Source of the DNA: an uncultured Pseudomonadota bacterium
GTDB lineage: Bacteria; Pseudomonadota; Gammaproteobacteria; Competibacterales; Competibacteraceae
Assembly: GCA_903844665.1 (NCBI GenBank)
Contig: CAIMUS010000310.1
Span: 1 to 61,829, forward strand
Length of the DNA stretch: 61,829 nt
Reading direction: 5' to 3'
Shown here: in pieces, positions 48,791 through 58,351 of the stretch
Numbering within the stretch: position 1 is the first letter of the stretch
Layout of the letters: every line of letters starts with the position of its first letter
The notes under the pieces: model-generated
The model's input: only the letters and a program-made list of their open reading frames with translations
Databases searched by the model: none
Told to the model about the DNA's origin: nothing
Made by a program: the position numbers and the translations under genes

Positions 48791-48976
48791 ATGGCTAATA
48801 AGTGGATTGCGAAGGCAATAAAACATCCAGGAGCATTCCGGGCTAAGGCGAAGCGTGCTGGTGAGTCTACTGCTGAGTATGCGAATGAAGTTACTAAGCC
48901 GGGCAGTAGAGCCAGCGCGAAAACGAAACGCCAGGCGAATCTTGCTAAGACGCTTGGGAAGATGAGAAAGGGGTAA
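48791..48976 (+). CDS. Small basic protein upstream of terS
   Basis: 61 residues, MANKWIAKAIKHPGAFRAKA and KTKRQANLAKTLGKMRKG. Very basic. Proteins with this start and ending are common just upstream of phage terminase genes, but their function is not established. The start at 48791 is preferred; an upstream ATG would lie in the terminator. Confidence 0.65.
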   Translation: MANKWIAKAIKHPGAFRAKAKRAGESTAEYANEVTKPGSRASAKTKRQANLAKTLGKMRKG

Positions 48977-48977
48977 T

Positions 48978-49391
48978 ATGGCTGGCCGTCCCACAAAGCT
49001 GACCCCAGAGTGTATGGAGCTATTCACACAGACTCTTGCAGCGGGTAATTATTTTTCGGTAGCGGCTACTGTGGCGGGTATCGACAATAGTACCTATTGT
49101 CTGTGGATGAAGACAGGGAAGAAGGCAGAAAGCGGTCCCTACTTAGAATTTTACAAGGCTGTAAAAAAAGCAGAGGCAGAGGCAGAGGCATCGCGTGTCG
49201 CCCGCGTTTCAGTTGCAGGTCAGAATGGAGTTTGGCAGGCGGATGCGTGGTATCTCGAAAGGCGCTATCCAGATCGATGGGGAAAGCAAACTGAATCCCG
49301 ATCTGAAGATGCAACAATTAGTGATACGCCAACACAGGAATTAAGTGAAAAGGAAGCGTGTGAAAAACACGGGGTAAGTAGTGACGAGTGA
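48978..49391 (+). CDS. terS: Terminase small subunit
   Basis: A 137-residue protein. MAGRPTKLTPECMELFTQTL ... SVAATVAGIDNSTYCLWMKT is the N-terminal HTH typical of TerS, followed by a helical core that ends ADAWYLERRYPDRWGKQ. It recognises the packaging site and feeds DNA to TerL. It overlaps terL by 11 bases. Confidence 0.85.
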   Translation: MAGRPTKLTPECMELFTQTLAAGNYFSVAATVAGIDNSTYCLWMKTGKKAESGPYLEFYKAVKKAEAEAEASRVARVSVAGQNGVWQADAWYLERRYPDRWGKQTESRSEDATISDTPTQELSEKEACEKHGVSSDE

Positions 49392-50787
49392 TCCGGTTTG
49401 GGCACCTCAGCCTGGACCGCAACAAATGTTGGTGGATTTTCAAACGCCTTTAATTTTTTTCGGTGGCTCCAGGGGTGGGGGGAAAACGGACGGCGTTTTG
49501 GGGAAGTGGGCGATAAAAGCAAAAAAATACGGTATTAACTTCAACGGGATTTTATTTCGTCGAGAACTACCAATGTTGGATGATGCTATTGCACGTAGTC
49601 AACAGTTTTATCCTAAATTGGGAGCGAAATGGCAGGATCAAAAAAAGACGTGGACTTTTGCATCTGGCGGAAGAATTAGATTTAGGCCATTAAGAGTGGT
49701 GATGGATGCTGATAAATATCAAGGTCAGAATCTTAGTGATATTTGCGTAGAAGAAGCTGGCCAATATCCAGACCCATCTCCTATAGACAGACTATGGGGC
49801 GCGTTACGATCATCCGCTGGAATACCAACCCAGATGATTCTAACAGGAAATCCTGGAGGCGCGGGGCAATTTTGGATAAAACAGCGCCACATCGATCCGT
49901 GCCCAATGGGATTACGGCTAAAATGGTTAGAATTGTCACATGGAATTAAGATTCGCTGGTTATTTATTCCATCAAAACTAAAACAAAATAAAATTCTGAT
50001 GCAGAGTGATCCGCAATATGAATCAAGATTGCATTTAGTTGGGAACGATAAGTTAGTACAAGCGTGGTTAAATGGAGACTGGAACGCGGTAGAAGGCGCG
50101 TTCTTCGAGGAATGGGTGCAAGAATTACACGTAATAAAACCGTTTAGGATTCCGTCGTACTGGACACGGTTTCGCGCATTCGACTGGGGTTCGGCGGCAC
50201 CATTTTCCGTGGGATGGTTTGCCGTTTCAGATGGCACTATACCCCGCTATCCGAGGGGCGCACTGATTATGTACAGGGAGTGGTATGGCGCAAGTCGTCC
50301 CAATGTGGGTCTGAAGCTCACAACTGAGGAGGTTGCGAGGGGGATTATTAAACGTGATTGCGAAGAGAAAATTGAGTATAGCGTAGCCGATCCATCAATT
50401 TTTGCACGGGATGGTGGTCCGAGTCGGGCAGAAATTTTCTCTCAGCGGGGAGTATTTTTTCGGCGGGCGGACAATCGCCGGCTGAGCGAAGGGCGCGGAC
50501 ATCTTGGCGGATGGGATGAAGTTAGGAATCGCCTGAAGGGTAACAAGGACGGTATCCCTATGATTTTCTTCTACAACACCTGTACAGATACGATTAGAAC
50601 GATACCAGTGCTCCAACATGATAGAAGTCGACCAGAAGACCTTGATACTAACAGCGAAGATCACGCCGCCGACATGGTTCGATATGGTTGTATGTCACGA
50701 CCGTGGGTAGCAGATTATCCGATGCCGCCTCGATCAAATGAATGGGCTGAGGACAACAAACAGGAGCATGGGGCGGCGTATGGGTAG
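49381..50787 (+). CDS. terL: Terminase large subunit
   Basis: 468 residues from a GTG. Walker A GGSRGGGKT (28-36), Walker B ICVEEAGQY (about 121-129) form the ATPase. The nuclease shows FDWG (Asp268), VADPS (Asp336) and HAADMVRYG (Asp431), the RNase H-like acidic triad. It cuts and pumps phage DNA into the head. The HNH gene that follows on the other strand begins 3 bases from its stop. Confidence 0.9.
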   Translation: MTSDPVWAPQPGPQQMLVDFQTPLIFFGGSRGGGKTDGVLGKWAIKAKKYGINFNGILFRRELPMLDDAIARSQQFYPKLGAKWQDQKKTWTFASGGRIRFRPLRVVMDADKYQGQNLSDICVEEAGQYPDPSPIDRLWGALRSSAGIPTQMILTGNPGGAGQFWIKQRHIDPCPMGLRLKWLELSHGIKIRWLFIPSKLKQNKILMQSDPQYESRLHLVGNDKLVQAWLNGDWNAVEGAFFEEWVQELHVIKPFRIPSYWTRFRAFDWGSAAPFSVGWFAVSDGTIPRYPRGALIMYREWYGASRPNVGLKLTTEEVARGIIKRDCEEKIEYSVADPSIFARDGGPSRAEIFSQRGVFFRRADNRRLSEGRGHLGGWDEVRNRLKGNKDGIPMIFFYNTCTDTIRTIPVLQHDRSRPEDLDTNSEDHAADMVRYGCMSRPWVADYPMPPRSNEWAEDNKQEHGAAYG

Positions 50788-50790
50788 GAC

Positions 50791-51423
50791 TCACAAGAGT
50801 CTTCCGTTTTGTTTGGCAAACTCGAACGGGTCTTTGGCGCTCTTGCGTCTGTTGCAAGATTGGCATAGTAATTGAAGATTCGATATATCGTTACTTCCGT
50901 TTCTAAGTAGTGGGGTTATGTGGTCTATCTCATAGCCTTTACGAATATCTTTTTTGCAGAAGGCGCATTTGCCGATCTGCTTTTCTAGCAAGCTGAGTAT
51001 TTGTTGGGCGGTGTGCGATCCACCATTGCCAAGTTTTCGGGAACGGTAGCGGTGGTAGTTTGCGTTGCGTTGTTCTCGATGTGTTGCCGCATAAGCGGCA
51101 CCTTTTGTTAGGCGTGCATCTTTGTGGGAAATATAGTCGGCCGCATGGCTGGCGCGGACCTTTTCTTTATTGTTAGCACGGTAGTTGGCGAAGTAGGCGC
51201 GTCTCTCTTCCCTACGTTCAGAATCATAGATGGCTTGTCGGGCGAGTTTTCTCTCCCTGTGGATGATAGCGGAGATGGCGTTGCATGTGTTTTGACATGG
51301 CTTGCAGTAAGGATACAATCCATTTTTCCTAGATGCGTCCCTGTGAAACTCAGCGATAGATTTCTCAACACCGCACTTTTTGCAGCATTTTACTGCGGGA
51401 ACTGATATACTTGAATCACTCAT
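50791..51423 (-). CDS. HNH homing endonuclease (copy 3)
   Basis: A 210-residue protein. Zinc ribbon CCKKCGVEKSIAEFH and CKPCQ, basic middle with repeated REERR and ANNKEKVRA elements, and the HNH end CAFC ... YEIDHITPLLRNG ... CQSCNRRK. Related to copies 1 and 2. It lies between terL and the portal gene, a favoured place for free-standing nucleases because both neighbours are conserved. Confidence 0.85.
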   Translation of the reverse strand: MSDSSISVPAVKCCKKCGVEKSIAEFHRDASRKNGLYPYCKPCQNTCNAISAIIHRERKLARQAIYDSERREERRAYFANYRANNKEKVRASHAADYISHKDARLTKGAAYAATHREQRNANYHRYRSRKLGNGGSHTAQQILSLLEKQIGKCAFCKKDIRKGYEIDHITPLLRNGSNDISNLQLLCQSCNRRKSAKDPFEFAKQNGRLL

Positions 51424-51454
51424 TTTTCGTAACCAAACTACGTGAGATGGGGAG

Positions 51455-51497
51455 TGCCAGTCGGGAGTTGTCGCTTCCGGCTGGTGCGTCCATTATA
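51455..51497 (-). promoter_or_regulatory. Promoter and 5' hairpin of HNH copy 3
   Basis: Extended -10 TGG-TATAAT (51492-51497, minus strand) followed after 6 bases by a 12-bp stem (about 51456-51485, GCCAGTCGGGAG / CTTCCGGCTGGT, plus-strand reading). The stem pairs fully only as plus-strand RNA, using G-U pairs; on the minus strand the same positions are mismatched. Confidence 0.55.
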
Positions 51498-51529
51498 CCA
51501 AAACAGGCTTAATTCTTCATGCTTAAATT

Positions 51530-53878
51530 ATGAATTCTGACGAAGACCAAGTGAAGGGGCTTTTAAGTCAAGGGGCCTCTTCTGACCTCTTAACGGAGGA
51601 AGAAAATGCAATTGCCAGCAAGTTAAAGAAAGTCATTAATGTCGAGTTTACGTCAAATCTGGCTGAATCCCTAGATGAAAGTTATTTAATGGGGATTGCG
51701 AGCGATGTAATCAGGACGTTTGAATCTGATGAGCAGAGCCGGGCGGACTGGGTTGAACGCGAGGCATTAGGGATAAGGTTACTCGGAATATCCGAGAGAA
51801 CAGAGGGTGGCGCGAGCTTTAAAGGCGCTAGCCGAATCGTACATCCCGGCCTGGTCGAGGCTGTTATTCAGTTTTCAGCCCGTGCAATGGCGGAAGTCTG
51901 GCCCGCTGGTGGGCCGGCAGAAACTATCGTACTGGGAGACAGCACGGAAGAACTGCAAGCACAAGCGGAACGCGTTAAGGATTATCTGAATTACTTGTAC
52001 ACTCAACTAATGGATGGTGCTTTTGAAGCAATGGATAGCCTATTATTTAGATTGGCGTTATCAGGAAGTTGTTTTAAAAAAGTGTATTATGATGGTTTGC
52101 AAAAGAAGATTACCAGTCGGTTTATCGAACCTGGACTGATCGTTGTTCCCTATCGGGCTGAGAGTCTACGCGCTACCCCACGGATTACTCATATTGTCGA
52201 ACTCTCTAAAAACGATCTAAAGCGATTGATGCGAACGGGTATTTACAGGAGGGTTGATACCGGAGAACCTGCCGACGAAGTCGGTCAATACGATCATACT
52301 CTTCAGCAGGAAGTTGATAATGTTTCAGGAGAGCATAAAGAAGGGTTTGCACAGGAATTTAATAAGCACGTAATCCTGGAACAAATGTGTTATCTCGATC
52401 TAAAGGGATTTGAGGATACGGACGATAAAGGAGAACAGACAGGAATTGCATTACCCTATATCGTCAGTATAGAACGACACAGAAGGGAGGTGTTATCGAT
52501 CAGACGCAATTGGGATGTAGAAGATGAGGACAAAAAGGCAGTTTTAAATTACGTTCATTATAAATTCTTGCCCGGTTTTGGGTTCTACGGGTTTGGATTG
52601 CTCCACATCGCCGGGTGTTTATCCCGTGCTGAAACGGGTGCCCTCAGAGCACTGTTGGATGCGGCCCATTGGGAAAACAACCCAGGGGGCTTTAGAACCA
52701 GGGATGCCCGTGTTGATCCAGCCACACTGCCCGCGCCGGGAAGTTGGCCAGAAGTTCAAGCGACGGCGGAGGACCTGAAAAACGCATTTTTCATTATGCC
52801 GCATCATGAACCGTCGCCGACACTGATGCAGTTGTTGGAGAATCTGGATACGCTGATGCGGCGGCTGGTCGGGACCACCGAGGACTTGGTGGGCGATAAC
52901 ACGACCAGCGTTCCCGTGGGCACCACCCTGGCACGAATCGAACAGGGTCTGAAACCGCAGGTAGCGATCCATCGGCGCGTGCATAACTCGCTGGCGGAAG
53001 AACTCAAGATCGTGGCCCGCCTGTGTCCGCTGTACCTGCCGGATCAATACCCTTACGCGGTCGCCGGCAAGCAGCAATATATAATGAGTCGAGACTTTGA
53101 CGACCGAGTGGATGTCGTCCCGGTCTCGGACCCAAACATCGTCAGTAGCACCCAGAGGCTGATGATGGCGCAAGGTCTGGTCACGATGTCGAAGGATGCG
53201 CCAAATGTCATCGACCAGCGGCAGGCTTATGAACGGCTGTTGCAGGCGATGCGAGTACCACAGGCAGATGATCTACTGGTATCGAAGCAGCCGCCCGCCC
53301 AGCTCGATCCGATCTCGGAAAATATGCTGTTGCAGACCAGCCAAGCGGTTAAGGCGTACCCGGAGCAGAACCATCAGGCACACATTCAGGTACACCAAGC
53401 GTATCTGGTGAGTTTGCCGGTTGACCAGCAAAAGGCCGTCGGGCCGGGCGTGTACGCTCATATCGCTGAACATCTGGCAATGGACTATTACTTGGCAATG
53501 ATGGCCTCCTTTGGAAATCAGATTCCACTGTCCAATCCGTTGATGGGGCAGCCGCCGTTACCTCCAGAGTTTGAGAATCAGATCGCTGTCATGGCCGCGC
53601 AGGTCGCGCAGCGTGTCGTGCCTCCTTCGTTTGCAGTCGAACAGCAACCGGCAGGGGCGCCAGGTGGTGGCATGAAGGATGCAGCAATCGCCGCAGAAAT
53701 TCAGCGGAAAGACATGATGGCAACCAGTCAGACGCAACGCGATGATGCTCTGGCGCTGGCTCGAATGAATAGGGCGAATGCAGAGCAAGAGATTGCTTTG
53801 TTACAGAAATATCTATCTCAGGAAGGGCAACAAGCGTTGCAACAGCCCAATCCTACTAATGCGAAGACGGTTATTTAA
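51530..53878 (+). CDS. Portal protein
   Basis: A 782-residue protein. VIQFSARAMAEVWPAGGPAE, LFRLALSGSCFKKVYYD, YRNWDVEDE-like stretches and the long C-terminal helix rich in Gln (IQRKDMMATSQTQRDDALAL) are like the portals of P22- and related podoviruses. It forms the dodecameric channel for packaging and tail assembly. The length is usual for this type of portal with a helical barrel. Confidence 0.8.
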   Translation: MNSDEDQVKGLLSQGASSDLLTEEENAIASKLKKVINVEFTSNLAESLDESYLMGIASDVIRTFESDEQSRADWVEREALGIRLLGISERTEGGASFKGASRIVHPGLVEAVIQFSARAMAEVWPAGGPAETIVLGDSTEELQAQAERVKDYLNYLYTQLMDGAFEAMDSLLFRLALSGSCFKKVYYDGLQKKITSRFIEPGLIVVPYRAESLRATPRITHIVELSKNDLKRLMRTGIYRRVDTGEPADEVGQYDHTLQQEVDNVSGEHKEGFAQEFNKHVILEQMCYLDLKGFEDTDDKGEQTGIALPYIVSIERHRREVLSIRRNWDVEDEDKKAVLNYVHYKFLPGFGFYGFGLLHIAGCLSRAETGALRALLDAAHWENNPGGFRTRDARVDPATLPAPGSWPEVQATAEDLKNAFFIMPHHEPSPTLMQLLENLDTLMRRLVGTTEDLVGDNTTSVPVGTTLARIEQGLKPQVAIHRRVHNSLAEELKIVARLCPLYLPDQYPYAVAGKQQYIMSRDFDDRVDVVPVSDPNIVSSTQRLMMAQGLVTMSKDAPNVIDQRQAYERLLQAMRVPQADDLLVSKQPPAQLDPISENMLLQTSQAVKAYPEQNHQAHIQVHQAYLVSLPVDQQKAVGPGVYAHIAEHLAMDYYLAMMASFGNQIPLSNPLMGQPPLPPEFENQIAVMAAQVAQRVVPPSFAVEQQPAGAPGGGMKDAAIAAEIQRKDMMATSQTQRDDALALARMNRANAEQEIALLQKYLSQEGQQALQQPNPTNAKTVI

Positions 53879-53907
53879 AGACTGTCACTCCTATTAGCGC
53901 GCACAGA

Positions 53908-54003
53908 ATGAAATATATTGAGGATTTACCTAGTCACTATACTCCCGAATCGCACCCGTGGAATAGTGAAGACAATGAATCAATTTTAGAAAAGCTTATA
54001 TGA
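53908..54003 (+). CDS. Very small protein, 31 aa
   Basis: MKYIEDLPSHYTPESHPWNS, ending by ATGA overlap with the next gene, which supports translation. No clear ribosome-binding site. Function unknown. Confidence 0.4.
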   Translation: MKYIEDLPSHYTPESHPWNSEDNESILEKLI

Positions 54004-54203
54004 GTGGACTAATTTCCACTTATCGGAAACAACTCTCGAAGGAAATAGAGAAGTGGATACAGGAGACCGGCCAAGGCGGGGCTAATTCCTGGGACGATTA
54101 CAAGCGGCGCTCCGGGGTAATCCACGGGTTACAAACAGCGCTGAATTTGTTTAACGACATCATAAAAAAGAGTTACGAAGATGACAGTGAACCTGAAGAG
54201 TGA
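54000..54203 (+). CDS. Small head-region protein
   Basis: 67 residues, helical (LISTYRKQLSKEIEKWIQET, HGLQTALNLFNDIIKKSYED). The size and place after the portal recall the small phage proteins sitting before the scaffold. It overlaps the next gene by 23 bases. Confidence 0.55.
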   Translation: MSGLISTYRKQLSKEIEKWIQETGQGGANSWDDYKRRSGVIHGLQTALNLFNDIIKKSYEDDSEPEE

Positions 54204-54603
54204 AGATGCGGTGGTTTATGAGACTGGGAAAGAACCAGAAGACGACATTCCGGTAATTCCGGTAATTCCGGTTGGCTACAAGATGCTGGTTAAGCCGAAG
54301 GCCGCAAAAACGCAAACGGCTGGCGGTATTCTATTACCAGAGGAAACGGTGAATCACGAAGATATTTTGTGCAACGTGGGTCAGGTAGTTGCTCAGGGAG
54401 GGCAATGTTACCAACATCCCAAATTTCTTGGACAACGTTGGTGCGAAGTGGGGAATTGGGTGGTATTCGCAAAATACGCAGGCACTTTGATCGAAGGCCG
54501 ATCAATGACAGACGGCGATATTACACGGTATCGGCTCCTTAATGACGATGAAGTCGGCGCCGTCGTTCCCGATCCCGATGTAATTAGGAGTCATGTGGCA
54601 TGA
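54181..54603 (+). CDS. GroES/Cpn10-like co-chaperonin
   Basis: A 140-residue protein. YKMLVKPKAAKTQTAGGILL is the start of the Cpn10 fold, followed by CNVGQVVAQGG and GNWVVFAKYAGTLIEG, the dome and the closing strands. Longer than bacterial GroES (about 97) by N- and C-terminal tails. Phage co-chaperonins such as T4 gp31 adapt GroEL for folding the capsid protein; here the gene lies between portal and scaffold. Confidence 0.75.
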   Translation: MTVNLKSEDAVVYETGKEPEDDIPVIPVIPVGYKMLVKPKAAKTQTAGGILLPEETVNHEDILCNVGQVVAQGGQCYQHPKFLGQRWCEVGNWVVFAKYAGTLIEGRSMTDGDITRYRLLNDDEVGAVVPDPDVIRSHVA

Positions 54604-55460
54604 CTACTGACCCTAACGAACTTCTCGAAGACGAAGGCGCACTCCCTGAACTCAGTGGTGAGACTGAACCTACCGAAGTCGTAGAACATCCAGAATCCGC
54701 TGACACAGAAACGTCTGAAGAATATGGAGCAAAAGTCCAGAAGCGCATAAACAAGGAAGTCGCTCGCCGCAAAGCAGCGGAAACACGGCAGCGGGAAGCG
54801 GATGAGCGGTCGGCGGCAATGGAGGCAAGACTGATCCGACTGGAGGAAGAGACCTCTCGCCGATACGCCCAACTGGACGAAACCAGTCATAGGACGGAAG
54901 AGGAAAAGCTGAAGGCCCGGTATGATGCCGCCCGGATTCGACATAGGAAGGCGGTAGAAGAAGTCGATCCCGCCGCCCAGGATGAAGCGCTGGCGGAAAT
55001 ACTGGAAGCGCGGTTGCAACTGGCGCAGAGAAGCGCTCAGGCACCAGCGCAAAAACAATCTCCTCCCGCTCCAGTCCAATCGCAACAGCCCCTACCCAGG
55101 GGGACACGGGAATGGCTTAGCGACAACACGTGGTTTTCTGATCCAAAGTTCGCACCACGGGCACAATTGGCCAGCACGCTCGACTCGGTACTACAGTCCG
55201 AGGGGTATTCTCCACATGATCCGGATATGTACGAGGAATTGGATAGGCGGTTACAAGCGGCGATGCCAGTGAAGAAGGGCAGTCGCGCCAAGGGGAATGG
55301 TGGCGGTGCACTGGTTGGAGCCTCACAAGATGGTGGAGGGGGTGATGTACCGCAAGGGAAGCGGATAACGCGAGACGATTTAGTTGCGATGGAAAAATAC
55401 GGATTCAATCCTGAAAGCAAGGCGGACCGTGCTAAATGGCTGAAGTACAAAGAAGATTAA
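54600..55460 (+). CDS. Scaffold-like protein
   Basis: A 286-residue charged protein. An acidic N terminus (TTDPNELLEDEGALPELSGE) and long coiled coil (RINKEVARRKAAETRQREAD to about residue 140) are followed by a Gln/Pro linker and a more ordered end (GFNPESKADRAKWLKYKED). Position before the capsid gene and these features match a scaffolding protein. The start overlaps the previous stop (ATGA). Confidence 0.7.
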   Translation: MTTDPNELLEDEGALPELSGETEPTEVVEHPESADTETSEEYGAKVQKRINKEVARRKAAETRQREADERSAAMEARLIRLEEETSRRYAQLDETSHRTEEEKLKARYDAARIRHRKAVEEVDPAAQDEALAEILEARLQLAQRSAQAPAQKQSPPAPVQSQQPLPRGTREWLSDNTWFSDPKFAPRAQLASTLDSVLQSEGYSPHDPDMYEELDRRLQAAMPVKKGSRAKGNGGGALVGASQDGGGGDVPQGKRITRDDLVAMEKYGFNPESKADRAKWLKYKED

Positions 55461-55461
55461 C

Positions 55462-56013
55462 ATGACTGAAACAACCGAAAGAAAGACACGAATAGAATCA
55501 AGTCGTGAAGTCCCACCAAGGGACGAACAACATGAACTGCATGCAACTCGTAGTGCGGAAGAACAAAATCTTCCCATTCATGAGGCGTATGATGATTTAA
55601 ACTGGACTCCTCCTACTCAGAATCTTGCGCCTGATCCGCTGTCCGGAATGGCACAACGATGGATTCGCGTTAAGATAAATGGGATGGATGATCCTCAGAA
55701 TGTGGCATTGTCTATTCAAGAAGGCTGGCGGCCACGACCAGCCGACACAGTATCTCAGGACCTCTTCTTTCCCGTTATCTCATTCGGACAATGGGGTAAT
55801 GTCATTTCCAACTCCGATTCCGTTCTAATGCATCGTCCCATCAAAATGAACGAGGGGTATAAGAGGCATTATGCAGCACAGACTGAAAGGTATGTGCAAG
55901 GCATTAAGACTTACGTTAAAGACAATATGCCTGCGGGTCATGGAACGACAGGAGGGAGAGTGTCTGAGTTTTCTATTAAACCTACCCGAATTTCCAGGGT
56001 AGCCGAAGATTAA
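55462..56013 (+). CDS. Hypothetical head protein
   Basis: A 183-residue protein. RWIRVKINGMDDPQNVALSI and VISFGQWGNVISNSDSVLMH are well ordered, the first 60 residues polar and flexible. No family recognised. Placed between scaffold and the first capsid-associated gene; may be a capsid accessory or connector. Confidence 0.5.
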   Translation: MTETTERKTRIESSREVPPRDEQHELHATRSAEEQNLPIHEAYDDLNWTPPTQNLAPDPLSGMAQRWIRVKINGMDDPQNVALSIQEGWRPRPADTVSQDLFFPVISFGQWGNVISNSDSVLMHRPIKMNEGYKRHYAAQTERYVQGIKTYVKDNMPAGHGTTGGRVSEFSIKPTRISRVAED

Positions 56014-56025
56014 ATGAGGTAGATC

Positions 56026-56592
56026 GTGGCAAACACAAATAGTCCTTTTGGGCTGAGGCCGCTCAGGAATCTGGACAGTACAGTCCTAACTTTAACGGCG
56101 TACACTATCGCCGCTGCTTATAGCACTCCGATTGGTCAGGGTGATCCGGTACAGATGTCGGGTACTGGCCGCAACGTGATTCTGGCTGAGGCTGGCAATC
56201 AAGACAACATCGGTGGATTCATGGGATGTCAATACACCAATGCCAAGGGCGAATTGAAATGGTCGAATTACTGGACTGGAGAGTCTAACGCAGCCAACAT
56301 CGTCTGTTGGGTTAACGATAATCCCTATACGGTGTTTGAGATGCAGTCAACAACGCAAGCGGAAGTGGACGTAGGGCAATTGGTTGACTGGAATGCTGGA
56401 ACGCTAAACACGGCTACTGGAATGAGCGGCGCTTATATCGTGGGCGCTACTATGGCAACGACCGGAAAAGCGCTTCGTCTTCTGGGTCTGTCACGCAAAC
56501 TGAATAACGACTATGGCGCTTACGCCAAAATGGAAGTCATGTTCGTTGCGCATGTTCTGCGTTCCGTAGTGTCGTCTGTTGGAGGTATCTAA
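56026..56592 (+). CDS. Capsid-associated structural protein
   Basis: 188 residues from a GTG. MANTNSPFGLRPLRNLDSTV is a start typical of a family of virion proteins often found just before the major capsid gene of podoviruses. Beta-rich with ANIVCWVNDNPYTVFEMQ. A decoration or minor head role is likely. It ends two bases before the capsid start. Confidence 0.65.
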   Translation: MANTNSPFGLRPLRNLDSTVLTLTAYTIAAAYSTPIGQGDPVQMSGTGRNVILAEAGNQDNIGGFMGCQYTNAKGELKWSNYWTGESNAANIVCWVNDNPYTVFEMQSTTQAEVDVGQLVDWNAGTLNTATGMSGAYIVGATMATTGKALRLLGLSRKLNNDYGAYAKMEVMFVAHVLRSVVSSVGGI

Positions 56593-56594
56593 TC

Positions 56595-57509
56595 ATGCCG
56601 CAGATCAGAGCTCAATTTCCCAATAATCTGAAAGCGGGCATCGATGCCATCGTCGGCGTAAGTTACGATGAGTTTCCGCTGGAATACCCGAAGGTCTTCA
56701 AGATTAAGTCCGAGAAGAAGCGGGCTTTTATCGAACAGTCTATGCGGTTCGGGGCGCCAGCAGCGCCAGTTAAGATCGAAGGACAGGCTTTCGATTCATT
56801 CCAGGGTGGTGACGCCTGGACACAGCGTTACAACATTCTCACCTTGGGTTATGAATTTGGTCTGACAGAGGAATCATTGGAGGATAATCTGTATGAGGAC
56901 CTGGCCATTCAGTTAGGACGGTCTGGTGCAAGAGGTATCCGAGAAGCGGAAGAAATCTTGTGCGCCAACGTCATCAACTACGGGTTCACCGCTGGCACGA
57001 CAGCTATCGGCGACGGCAAGGCCCTGTTCGCGACAGATCATCCGCTTGCTGGAAGCGGCGGCACATGCTCTAACGTGCTGGCAACTCCGGCTGACCTATC
57101 GGAATCTTCGCTGGAAGACGTGCTCACTCTCAGTCGAAACGCGGTAGATGACCAAGGGCTTCCGGTTATGATAAAACCAGTCCGGTTGGTTGGAACTACG
57201 GCGTTGATTTACACCGGGCAGCGTATTCTGAAAAGCACTGGACGGACTCAAACGCCTGATAACGACATAAACGCCATCAACAGTCTGGGCGTATTCAATG
57301 AGCCGATGCACGTGATGACTCGGATAACCAACCCCAAGACGTGGTTTGTGCTGACAAACGCGGATTATGGTTTTCAATTCATCGACCGCATTCCGTTGCA
57401 GAAACGGCAATTCCAGGACGATAACGGCAACCATATTGTTACTCTGCGTAGACGGTGTGTCCCTGGCGTTACCGATTGGCGCGCCGGATTTTCTGGCGGC
57501 AGCCTGTAA
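56595..57509 (+). CDS. Major capsid protein (HK97 fold)
   Basis: A 304-residue protein. RYNILTLGYEFGLTEESLED, EILCANVINYGFTAGT, DGKALFATDHPL and VLTNADYGFQFIDRIPLQKR follow the pattern of Mu gpT-like HK97-fold capsid proteins. No delta-domain protease is fused or next to it, so head maturation relies on the separate scaffold. It is preceded by a related-size structural gene and followed by decoration candidates. Confidence 0.8.
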   Translation: MPQIRAQFPNNLKAGIDAIVGVSYDEFPLEYPKVFKIKSEKKRAFIEQSMRFGAPAAPVKIEGQAFDSFQGGDAWTQRYNILTLGYEFGLTEESLEDNLYEDLAIQLGRSGARGIREAEEILCANVINYGFTAGTTAIGDGKALFATDHPLAGSGGTCSNVLATPADLSESSLEDVLTLSRNAVDDQGLPVMIKPVRLVGTTALIYTGQRILKSTGRTQTPDNDINAINSLGVFNEPMHVMTRITNPKTWFVLTNADYGFQFIDRIPLQKRQFQDDNGNHIVTLRRRCVPGVTDWRAGFSGGSL

Positions 57510-57571
57510 ACAATCACTCCCAGACTCATTTCCTATTATTGGATTTCTAATCGATTTGAGGTTTTTCTATC

Positions 57572-58351
57572 ATGAGTAAGATGAATATAAGTTACGCCGA
57601 AAAAGTTTATGCTGGCGGAGGATATTCTCCTGGGTTGATGTCGCTGACTGGGCGGCGTGGGGTTCAGGTTGATTTTATTACCAAGTGTTTGTTGGGTTCG
57701 CCTATTGCCACCAATGCAACTGGCATACTAAAGTCAACAGGAAGTACGCAATTACCTAATGCGGCAACTATTGTTTATACGCCGGCGACGAGTGGTACAG
57801 CGCCATTAAACGATGCGGGCATTCCTACGCCAGTAATTTATCATAGTGTGTTGTGTTGGCCTATCGCCGTACCACGGGCGTTCACTGTCACGGTCAATCA
57901 TGCATCATCCGTCGTTGCCATGACGGTTACTATCGCCGGCTTCGATAAGTACGGCGAGGCGATGAGTGAATTGTTCACCATCACGGCAGGGACAGCGAGT
58001 AGGACTGTGGCAGGTAAAAAAGCGTTTTTCTACATTAAGTCGATAACTTTAACTGCCGCTGGTGACGCAACAGCAAATACCGCTTGTAATGTCGGATGGA
58101 ATGATGTTCTCGGTCTTCCTTATAAGGTTGCCTTGAAATCAGATTTCATCAGCGCCTACTTCAACGATATTGTGGACACCACCTACACGCTGGTCCTGGC
58201 AGACGTGACTTCGCCAGCCACCACCAGTACGGGGGACGTGCGGGGGACTATTGACAATGCCTCAGCATGCGACGGCTCAGCAATTTGGGTGTGGCTGCAT
58301 GTGGCTGACCCCAATTCTAAGATTGGGTTAGTCGGGATAACTCAAGCATGA
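57572..58351 (+). CDS. Structural protein, decoration candidate
   Basis: A 259-residue protein rich in Thr, Ala and Ser with short beta strands (VIYHSVLCWPIAVPRAFTVT, MTVTIAGFDKYGEAMSELFT). There is a distinct N-terminal helix. It is after the capsid gene and overlaps the next gene by 4 bases. Likely a head decoration or tail-completion protein. Confidence 0.55.
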   Translation: MSKMNISYAEKVYAGGGYSPGLMSLTGRRGVQVDFITKCLLGSPIATNATGILKSTGSTQLPNAATIVYTPATSGTAPLNDAGIPTPVIYHSVLCWPIAVPRAFTVTVNHASSVVAMTVTIAGFDKYGEAMSELFTITAGTASRTVAGKKAFFYIKSITLTAAGDATANTACNVGWNDVLGLPYKVALKSDFISAYFNDIVDTTYTLVLADVTSPATTSTGDVRGTIDNASACDGSAIWVWLHVADPNSKIGLVGITQA

